Positions 53,009 to 61,876 of a stretch of DNA of 64,000 nucleotides are shown one piece after another. A program made the position numbers and the translations under genes. The DNA is from Phytopythium helicoides (lineage: Eukaryota > Oomycota > Peronosporomycetes > Pythiales > Pythiaceae), in contig JANFNE010000068.1 in the NCBI GenBank assembly GCA_024867545.1, positions 62,001-126,000 of the forward strand. Reading direction: 5' to 3'. Position 1 is the first letter of the stretch. Each line of letters begins with the position of its first letter. Under the pieces are notes generated by a model. That model searched no databases. It was not told the origin of the DNA and saw nothing but the letters and a program-made list of their open reading frames with translations.

Positions 53009-55870
53009 TAATCGAAGTCGTGTTCATCACCCAATCTGGTGTCAAGCTCCGGCTCTAGTTGTCGTACAGCATTGTTTTCCGAAGTAGCACCAGCACTTTC
53101 CTTGATTTTTTTGTACGGAGTTTTGTTCGAGAGTAGGCATAACGGAATTCTTGCTGACCTCTTCATTCTCAACATTTTACTGGAGGGTACTGAAACTATC
53201 AGTATCGTTACCACCAGTTTTATTGGTGTCATCACTGACACTAGTTGTCTACTTCGACAACATCGGTAGTAGTAAGCCTCTTAGCGTTCTCCTCACTGAT
53301 GTCACATTCGTTTGGGTTGCACTCATCAGCATTGAACTCATTAGCATTGTACTCGTCATCGTCATACACATCAGGAACATTGTCGCGAAAATCGATATCA
53401 CTATCGTGCACGCCAGTGTCAGGGTCGTGACCAGCACTAAAGTTATCGTGGCTACTGTCAGCCGCATCACAGTCCACCTGATTGCTTGTAGAGGTTGGCC
53501 AAAGTGCCTCTCGATGCTGAATTTCACTCGCCGTTGAGATAGAACCATTGCTTTCATCACCACTGTCGAGCGTTTGGTCGGCAGCTAATTTTTCGTCGGA
53601 GTTGTCATCATCAACAACATCACGAAGATCTTGAAAGGCCTTGTAGAATGTATGTGTGGGATGGGAATCGCTGTAACGTATAGATAACGGGCATTTCTCT
53701 CGTCGAGCTATCTTCACATATCGGACTTTTCGGCCTTGGGTAGGGAGCCGGACCGGTGTTGTATCATCAACTTCTGATGTCGATCCACTATGCACGCTTG
53801 AGAGATGCGCAATCGACTCACTCAGTGCCTGCTTAACTTTTCTCGCATCAACCATTGACCAGCGCGGTGAAAGTTGCGCAACTTTTATTGCTGTCTCACT
53901 CCGACACGTCAACATCACGTTCATGATGTGTCGGCACGACAGCAATGACGATACAATAAACAGGCAGTCACATGTGAGGTTGTCGTTCTTGCAAACCACG
54001 ATGTATGTCGTTGACTCTAGCGTTGCCGTGTAATATGTAGCTCCCTCGTCAGCTGATACATCCCATTTCCAATCTTTCCCATACATCACGTGCAAGTCTC
54101 GCTGCTTCCGCATGCGCTGAAGACAACACAAGCTGAGAACCTCCGCCAATGGGCGAAGTTCACTGGGAAGCAGTGCATCAGCAGGCGGATTTAGCTCAAA
54201 GTTCGTCATCGCAACTACGAGCTGGCGCATGACGCATACTTGGTCTTGGAACATCACGCGCACTTGTCGATGTTCGTCTTTTTGCCAAGTAGCTACTTCT
54301 ACTGGTTTCAGTTGGCCTCTATGCGGTTTGTAGTCGTGTTGTCAGCCAAGAACTAGTTACGAAGCCCATAGTTGCTCTACATTGAACTGCTGCTATCCCA
54401 GTTCTTGTTGAAGTATACGGCGAGCCTCTTCGCGATATTGGTAGCCCTCGTCAGAAACCTATATATGTATATGTATAGTTCGAGTGTTGGAGCATAAACC
54501 ATAGCTTGGAAAAGGTTCTCCAGTTTATCTCGATGAACAAGAGGTACAAACTGCGCTTTACCGCACATGACGAGGCAAAAGTGCCGCAATGCGTGAAATT
54601 GACAGAGAAACACCTGCAGAAACAGTCTACAACATGATTGTCATTTCTCAAGAGTAGTTTTTTTTCCTAATCAAAGCTACCCAAATCGTACCTTGCAACC
54701 AGGCAGCACAGCTTCCAAAGCACTCCACTCCATTCGGCGAAATCTTTATCGATAACGACAGATTTAACCCGCGTCCATGTCGGATTTATTTCTTTGAAAT
54801 GGTCGATTACAGCCATCAGAGTCTCCTATCGACGATTTAGACACAGGAAGTCCAACACAGATCCGCCGTGACCAGTAGCAGTGGTCATCACAAAGCTGCC
54901 TGCATTGATGTGCATACCTATTAGTCGATTATGCTCGATTCCCGTGCGAAGTTTCGCAAATTTCCCATACAAAAACCAATATTGTTTGTATTGTGAGTCC
55001 AGTCAAGAATTAGCGTGTCTCCCCATTCACGAAAGAGTGCCTTTTCTGCAGCGCTCTGCATGACGATCCCACAAGTGAGGTCCCATTGGTCAAGGATCAG
55101 AAGACAAGTGTTACCGTCGTGGTCAATAAACTTTCCCAGTAGCTGCTTTACTCTAGATTCAGCAACGCCATTCCCTAGATGCAAGTTGATCACAGATTCC
55201 TGATCTGCTGGGAGGTGAACGGCAGCCCTGCTAAACCGAGAGAGTTAGAGTTGAGCATCGTCGTATCTGTGGTGGACACACGCACCGACTAGGCTGGAAA
55301 TGCACTCGGTGATCTGTTTCGTGTCAGTATTCGTTTCGACAAAGGCGTTGAGTTGCTCAAGAATTCGATCATCCGTCACGTCACGGCTCCGTTTCAAGGC
55401 GACAAAAATAGGCGGGCTCAGTCTGTGGTTGTAAATAGCATGCTACAACATCGAAATTGTAATCAGAATCGTATTCACACATTTTGAAATATGGCAAACA
55501 CAAACCTCAGCAGTGACTCGAATGACCCAATTTCTTCGAATGTCTGGTGTGACTCGTACAACAGCGACTCGAATACTAGCATTGCAGCCCTTGAACGTAA
55601 TTACTTGTCAGCGTGTTTCCTGTTTGTTGCGGCTTCAGCATCCGAGAGTGCAAGCATAACCAAAGCATGCTCAAAAGTAGACAGGACAGCGCTCAGGGTA
55701 AAGCCGTTTCGGCTTTTCGCTGTTTCACTTTTCCCTTGAGCGTGGGTCACGCTTTCGATAGCAGGCAAAATCCTCCCTCTCCAATTCTTCAAAGAACTCA
55801 AACCATGCGTCCCACGATACAAATTTGCGGCCAACAAGCTCTGGTACTGGTGCTCGCACGGGCTCAACTA
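53009..55870 (-). pseudogene. MULE transposase with SWIM zinc finger, broken
   Basis: The transposase reads across several frames and probable introns. ALFREWGDTLILDWTHNTNN (first Asp, about 55,010-55,060) is followed by the strand after GMHINAGSFVMTTATG, then VIDKDFAEW (second Asp, about 54,750). An in-phase intron near 54,610-54,700 leads to VFLCQFHALRHF (the C/H motif). The 340-codon frame 53241-54263 carries the SWIM finger CDCLFIVSSLLSCRHIM and an Asp/Asn-rich tail. A TAG interrupts the DDE region (LCLNRR then ETLMAVIDHF). MULE transposases cut and move the element in the nucleus. The C-terminus continues beyond the Copia insertion. Confidence 0.72.
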
Positions 55871-55906
55871 TATGGATTCACCCCATAATCGTCAAAATCG
55901 TATCAT

Positions 55907-56185
55907 TCATAATACTTGATTCCAAATCGTACCGAATGGTGTGCTCGACGTGTCATCTCGTTCATCATCTGCTTCAACTGGGAGTCCAGCCGGCGGGTTT
56001 GTCGGCTCGTCTATCCTGCTGATCTGCCCGCCACTAGATTGGTCGGGGAGAAGGTCGCTCATTGATACAGTCTGATCCTCACTCTGGTGACGCCTTTCTA
56101 CCCGTGCTCCTTTTGCCTTATGCACTCGCTTGATCGCTGCACACAAATGTCGTGTGATCTCAGCTTTTCTTTGCGAATCAACCAA
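55907..56185 (-). pseudogene. probable N-terminal part of the MULE protein
   Basis: Open frame with ITRHLCAAIKRVHKAKGARV followed by an acidic stretch. It lies directly upstream of the transposase on the same strand. No domain recognised; assignment rests on position. Confidence 0.3.
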
Positions 56186-56634
56186 CGATCTCGTACCCTA
56201 TTTCATTGCAGTTTGTGGTTTCGACGCTTGTTGTGCACGCTGAGTTGATGGGAGAAAGTCGTCTTCGTCTAATAGATCGAAGGCTGCGGTAATAGCTGCA
56301 GCTAGTCGTTGCCGCTTTCCGTTGAGCAATAGACCCGACCCGCCCGACCGTTTATTAGCGGTCGACCTGCTGGAAGTTGCTCAACTTCCGATCGACTGTT
56401 TTCAGCTGTTTACTGATCTGTGTGGGACCCGGCGAGATCCGAAATGCCAGCTGCGAAGTTACAGAAGTCAGCAATACCCGGTTCTGCTGGGTTTTTATGT
56501 AGGTGCGCTGAACCGCGGTTAAAAGATGATGGGTGAATATTACTTTGAGCCGTATTTTACGAAAGAATAAAAGTTGCCGAAGTCGCTCAAAAAAAGTTGC
56601 TTTGACGAGTGCGCGGCAGAGGTTCATTTAGCTT
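56186..56634. other. intergenic region, nothing recognised
   Basis: About 450 bp between the MULE remnant and the next minus-strand gene. Short frames on both strands look random. The outer end of the MULE probably lies here, but I could not identify an inverted repeat. Confidence 0.4.
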
Positions 56635-57221
56635 CTACGGCTTGATGGTCACGACGTCTCCATTTGCTGGGCCTCCATGAATGCCAGACGCAAACTCGCA
56701 CTCGTGAGCGCAGCAACGCGTCCGCCATCTACCGCTGCCACAGATAAGTACTTGCTGCTGCTCCTCAAAGGGCTCCGCCGCCTGCCACTCTCCAAAGTAT
56801 ATTCGCAAGAACGGCAGCGTGCCCACCATGTCGGTCGCGATCCACAGCAGACGTGTCTTGATACGGATGGCTGCGATCAGCTCTTTGTCGGTGCAGTCGT
56901 GACTCGAGATGAACTCACGCAGCTCTGTGGGGCAGCAAATGTTAGCATCGTCCTGGCGCGCGAACAACTGCACTAACCGTCGACCGTGTCGATGGAGACG
57001 CGCTTGTGCAGTGCGATCGCGGTCTTTAGCTTCTTTAGCGGCGACTGGTAGCTTGTAGCGCGGGCTGGCTCAGGCGGCGGTCGGGGTGGAGATTGAAGCG
57101 CGAGCGCGGTGGTGGGCGTGTGCTCCAGTTGCGTGACGGCTGCTGCCACCCCCGGTGCGGCTGGTGCGCTGGTTGCTTGCGTTGGTCCAGGCGCATGCGC
57201 GTCGCGCTTCTTTGGTGGCAT
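56635..57221 (-). CDS. two-exon gene of unknown function
   Basis: Exon 1 starts MPPKKRDAHAPGPTQ and is Ala/Pro-rich with a basic patch (SPLKKLKTAI). A 50-nt intron (GTTAGT...CCCCACAG, near 56930-56978) joins VSIDTVD to ELREFISSHDCTDKELI in phase. The second part has a folded-looking segment (LLWIATDMVGTLPFLRIYFG) and several Cys (CCAHECEF), and ends GDVVTIKP. No family recognised. Its 3' end abuts the MULE and its 5' end faces the SET pseudogene. Confidence 0.5.
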
Positions 57222-57719
57222 TGGCGATGGAGAAGAAAGTGGCTGGTACGCGAAATGCTGCTCAAAACGAGGACTGCGGCCGGTGGATGCAGCGCAATGG
57301 CGGTGCTAGTGGCTACGTAGGCTATGAGATCCGTTGGATGCACTCGACGGCGCGGGCATAGGCGACCGCCGCCCAAAGTGCAGCTGCCGGTTCGTTTCAA
57401 ACGCAACGACACTTTCAGCAGTCCATTTGCAGCGCACAGGCTTGCGGGGGTTGAAGTGGATCCCAGTCGGCGCGGGCGGTCTCTCCGCACTGCTTGGTTG
57501 GCATGGACTAGGAAGAGGAATGTGCGGTGACAAGGCTCCTACTCCGGCAATTGCCCTGGCGTCGACAGCCGTCGGCGCAGTGGAGCGCGCTTTTGCAGCG
57601 TTCAATCTCGTAGAGGCAAACGTTTGCGTGGGCGGGACGTGGCTTGCGCCGCAGACTGTAAGTGAGCGAGAATGACCGCATCGGCTCGCCAAGCGAGGTC
57701 ACGCTGACCACTCTGCGCT

Positions 57720-58601
57720 CAGTACAACCACCAAGTGTGCGTCTGTTAGCTCGGTGGCGGGGCAGAGTGGGGCTGCGGCGACGGGCGCACAAACAGAGCG
57801 GTGCGCAGCGCGGCATGCGGCGTGTTTTGTGCACTTTGTTTAACACGACGAGCTCAGGTGGTCGGTTGCGTTGTATCGCAGATGAGGTACGAGTGCTCGC
57901 CGGAGTTGTGCCTGTGCAGGTCTCGCTGCTCTAACCGACAGGTGCAATCCGGCTCGACATCATCGATCACGGAAGCAAGGGCGTGGCTGGAAGCTATCGA
58001 ACCCGGCCGCAACATAGGCGATTATGTTGCATAAGTGCTCTTGAACCGGGTGGCCGTGCAGCGTGCTCAGGTTCACAGGTACCGGTGGGTGCGCAGCAAT
58101 CGTTCACGTGTCGCTGACAACTCGTCTGGTTAGCAGCTCTACCGACGCAAGAGCCATGGCTACATGCTCCAGTTGAGCCCCGACCGGGCGGGTGATCGAC
58201 GCCACTCGCTTTGGCGGGCGCATGCGGTTCGTCAACCACTCATGCGCCCCCAATCGCAGCTTTGAGAAGTGGGTGGTTCGCGGGGAGGAGTGCTGCGGTG
58301 TATTTGCAGTCCACCGAGTAGAGCCTGGTGACGAGCTCACGCTTGATTATGCGTTCCAGTACATTCAATGCGCGGTACGCTCGGCGACCGCGCGCTCTTT
58401 TGACCGTATTCCTCGCTTCTGACCGATGTAGTGCTGCTATGTCGTGGACAGAACGTCATCCAGTGCCTGTGCGGTGCTCCGTGCTATCGAGGCATCATTG
58501 GCAGCAAGCGCAGCACTAGTCGAGCATGTGCAGGCGCTCCGGCCCCAACCAGCCATGACATGGTACAGCTCACGGTGTATCCGTTTCTTGTCCATCAGTA
58601 G
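57720..58601 (+). pseudogene. SET-domain histone methyltransferase (AWS-SET-postSET), broken
   Basis: AWS region: VCVC, TAG stop, LGGGAEWGCGDGRTNRAV (Arg replaces an expected Cys), then an intron to MRYECSPELCLCRSRCSNRQ. SET region: LYRRKSHGYMLQLSPD, a frame break in a GGGCGGG run near 58190, VIDATRFGG, RFVNHSCAPNRSF and VEPGDELTLDYAF. An in-phase intron (58375-58451) joins to QCLCGAPCYRGIIGSKR, the post-SET zinc motif. Order and motifs resemble SET2/ASH1-type H3K36 methyltransferases. With one nonsense codon, one lost Cys and one frameshift I call it a pseudogene; the frameshift alone could be a sequencing error. The N-terminal exons are not resolved. Confidence 0.6.
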
Positions 58602-58645
58602 CTGTCTGTTGTCAACTGTCCTAACCTCGACGCCAAGTCCGCTCC

Positions 58646-61640
58646 ATGGCACTCCCAAGTTGGCTAGCAGCCCAAAAGCTAAGTAGACTAGAGGCTAAGG
58701 TTCCAAAATTGCATCCCACATTCGCGATCTTTGGCGTGGTTGTTCAGGCCACCATGGTCCTCACCGCCGGCGAACGCCGAGCGAAGCACCGCCTTACTGT
58801 GCGACGTCACCTGGCGCGAGAGAGTAGCAATTCGCGGTCGGAGAGTCTGCGCCAGGACCGCGAGCGACAGCACCGCCGCCGCAGCCGCGAAGTAGGAGGT
58901 TCGGATAGACGGGCCCCGCTCCATGGCGAGTCGCCGAAAGGGTGGCTCGACCGTGGCGCCTCGAGGCTGCGTCCGGTGTCGGCTAGCACCAAGGAGGAGC
59001 TTCTGTATCGGCTGAGGATGGCGTTTGGCCCGCCAAGTCTGTACGCTGCGACGTGCGCTGTGTGCGACCGCAGTGAGCTGTTGACGTCGATGCGCACGCT
59101 GTCGATTGGCGATGACCGCGACTTCATCGAGCGGATGCGCCCCTTGCTGTCCAGCGCCGACGAGCAGCTACCAGTGCCACACCTGGCTGAGTATGACTGC
59201 TCCGTCCAGTTTGAATGTCTAAAGGGAATTCTCTTGTCGAAGCGCGGCGTGCTTCGCACTGGGTACATTCATGTATGCAGGGAGTGCAGTTCAATTATTG
59301 TTACAGAGGCAGTCCCAAAGTTCGCGGTAAAGAACGGCTTTTGAGTCGGCACGCTGCCGACTGACCTCGCCAGCGCCTCGCTGCTGGAGCGTCTCATGAC
59401 ACAGCTCGTGTCGGTTTCGGCGATGACGCGCGTTATGCGCGGCGGCGCGCACCGAGCAATCCGCTCGCACTGCCTCGCCTTCGACTCGACGCCAGGCCCG
59501 CCAGCCACGCTACTACCCACGTCCGCACGCGGCTCCAACTGCTACCGAGTGGTGATATCAGGCCCGTTCATGGCGGAGCAGCAGGCTTGCGTGCGCAAGA
59601 TGCACGTCGTTCGGCGCTGGGTGGTCGAGTAGTTGCTGGCTTTCTACTGCGAGGCCAACTCGCTGTACACGGACGTTGCTGTCGATTGCTCCAGCATCCC
59701 GACCGAGTCCGTGGCGGAGTACTCGATTTGCGAGGCGCCCGGCGCCACCGTGGAAGCCAACATCGTCGAGGTCGAGCGCGACGGAGTCGGTAGCGTCGCA
59801 GAGTTTGGCGGTGCAGGCGGAGAGACGGACGTCATCGAGCACCGCGTAGTATTTATTATCGACGATCGCGAAACCACCTCGCAAGACGCACCGCACGCCC
59901 CTGTTCAGGTGAGCGAGCTGTTAGCCCAGGACACGTCGCAGCCCCAGTTCCTCGTCCGACTCTCGAGCCACTTTTCGTCGTCGAGAGATGGGAAGCTGTT
60001 TGCGCGCATGTTCCCCCACCTCTTTCCGTACGGGCGGGGTCACCCAGGAGAGCAGCGCCGCGTTGCGGTGTCGCTTGACGCGTGCATTCGGCACTACTGC
60101 CAGCTCAGTTCGAGAAGATTTGCCGAGGACGAGCTGTTCACGCTCGTTGGATTTGACCACCTGTGTTTGCGACATATGTACACGCAAGTCGCGCTGAAGT
60201 GCCAGCGCGATCAATGCTCGCTTCGAGCGCTTCAGCGCCATCTCTGAGGCCTTGCTGGCCGAAGCCCTTCGCAAGAAGGAGCTGCATCGCCAAGGCCGCA
60301 CACCAGCGCGGTACCACGACGAACCGAGCACCAGTGGCTTCTTGAGGACAGTCGAGCTCAGCGGTGGCATGGTTTGGAGGAGTGATGCCGAGCGGGCCCA
60401 ATGCCGCCGCCGCGCCTTCTCCTACCAGGTCAGGTACGATCAGCCTGCGCTGTTCTTGACGCTCACCCCGAACGTTGCCGAGTCTTTCGCCATAGCCCAC
60501 TACACGGGCATTACATCGGTGGACTCGCTTTTCGACGCCGTCCTGGCGGAGCCGCCCACGCGGTCGGTGCTCCACAGTGCTTGTCTGCGCAACGACGCAG
60601 CTTCGGCTCGGCTGTTCATGCATACCATGGACGCATTCATCGAGCACGTGCTCGGTGTGCCGCTCAAGCTGATGAAGAGCAAGCCATTCAACGGCCTGTT
60701 CGGCGACGTGAATGTCTATTTGGGCATGATGGAGACGCAGGGCGGCGGCACGTTGCATGCCCACTTCCTCATCTGGCTCGCCGGCGCGCTGCATAACTCT
60801 GACGCGTTTTGTCGAGCCGTCATCTAGCATGGCGAACAGTACTACCTCGACGTTGCCGCCTACACCGAAAGCGTCGTGAGCACTTCCTTGCTGCTCGACG
60901 TGGCGGCGGAGAGCTGCAGGTTCTGCGGGCACTCGTTTGCGGACTTGCAGGCGCTGCCGATCCCGCCCGTGGCGTACGAGGACCCGAAAAGAGACCGCGC
61001 CCACACTTGCAGCGAGCCCTCCTCCTGCTGTGCGCAGGATGCGGCACCGAGATGAGCTCACAGGATGTGCTACGACGCACTCTCCTGCAACATCGGCCCG
61101 CAACCTGGCCACCGCCGATGCAACTGTACTTCCCGGTAGAGCTCGACGCAGCGGTGCATATGGAGGCTGGCAGCCGATGCAGCGTTCGCGCTGCGAAAGC
61201 AACGGTGTTTTGGCGAGACATGCATTTGGCGACGATGGACTGCGCCGGGGACGACTTCTATGGCGCCTACTTGCGTGTGCTCAACGCGATGCCAATGCAC
61301 CGCGAGCTTCGAGAAGACGACGCCTTCTGCAACGACAGTGTTGCTCAAGCCATCATGACCCTCCCTCCATCGGTCGGGCGGCCGCTGGTCTCCGCAAGAC
61401 GCTGCGTTCGCGGTGTCCTTGCTTGTGTTCATGTTTAACGTCCACTCGTGGTTCCACGTTGGCAGTTGCTTCAAGTCGAGCCGGGCGGCCGCGAAGGGGC
61501 AACGTTGGTATCGGTTCCCGCGAGCGCACGTTGCTGCAACGGCATGCACTAGCGTTGGCGTCGAGCTTGCTCGGCGGGCGCCCTTCGAGTATGTCAACGG
61601 CTACAACGCCACCATCATGGACACGTTGGAAATAATTATT
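58646..61640 (+). pseudogene. Helitron Rep (replication initiator) gene, broken; helicase part absent
   Basis: The plus strand encodes pieces of one protein: CAVCDRSELL, CRECSSIIVTEAVPKF, TGA (59342) replacing an expected Trp before VGTLPTDLAS, TAG after VVRRWVVE (59630), LFARMFPHLFPYGRGHP, a frame change near 60,245, then the Rep core FLTLTPNVAESF and GGGTLHAHFLIWL with the HxH metal motif. A later frame gives AFNVHSWFHVGSCFK-like and YVNGYNATIM. At least two stops and two or three frameshifts are present. No PIF1-type helicase follows. Helitrons transpose by rolling circle and often capture host genes; the SET remnant lies directly upstream. Confidence 0.7.
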
Positions 61641-61876
61641 TTCTGTTACTTTTGCGCTGACCTGCAGTTTTCAGTAGTCAATACAATGAATGCCTGTTAC
61701 GCACACTGTCAGTGTGTTACTTCACTACACATATTCAACCCTGCTGGCCTGTTATATCTAACTATCTGTTACATGTGAATGTGCCTCCATGTTGGCCATT
61801 CATCCGCACAAGACTGCGGACGACCGCGTCACTGCAACTCACTTCGAGTTTTGGCTGCCCAGTGGAACGCATCACG
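61641..61876. other. junction between Helitron remnant and MULE transposase
   Basis: AT-richer 236 bp. It contains the short hairpin CACACTGTCAGTGTG (61702-61716; 6-bp arms). A Helitron 3' hairpin would be followed within about 10 nt by CTRR; CTAC is seen instead, so the match is poor. Nothing else was recognised. Confidence 0.35.

Larger units (their letters stand above)
42633..56185 (-). mobile_element. decayed Mutator-like element (MULE) with transposase and duplicated Ulp1 protease modules, split by a Copia insertion
   Basis: Reading the minus strand from right to left: N-terminal region, MULE DDE transposase, SWIM zinc finger, acidic linker, (Copia insertion), second acidic linker, then Ulp1 modules B and A and a third remnant. 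MULEs joining a transposase with Ulp1-like proteases are known from plants. All parts carry stops or frameshifts, so this copy is dead or poorly sequenced. The ends are approximate because I did not identify terminal inverted repeats. Confidence 0.65.

Noticed and set aside
61702..61716. Helitron 3' terminal hairpin
   Set aside because: The hairpin CACACTGTCAGTGTG is not followed by CTRR at the expected distance, so the Helitron end is not called.
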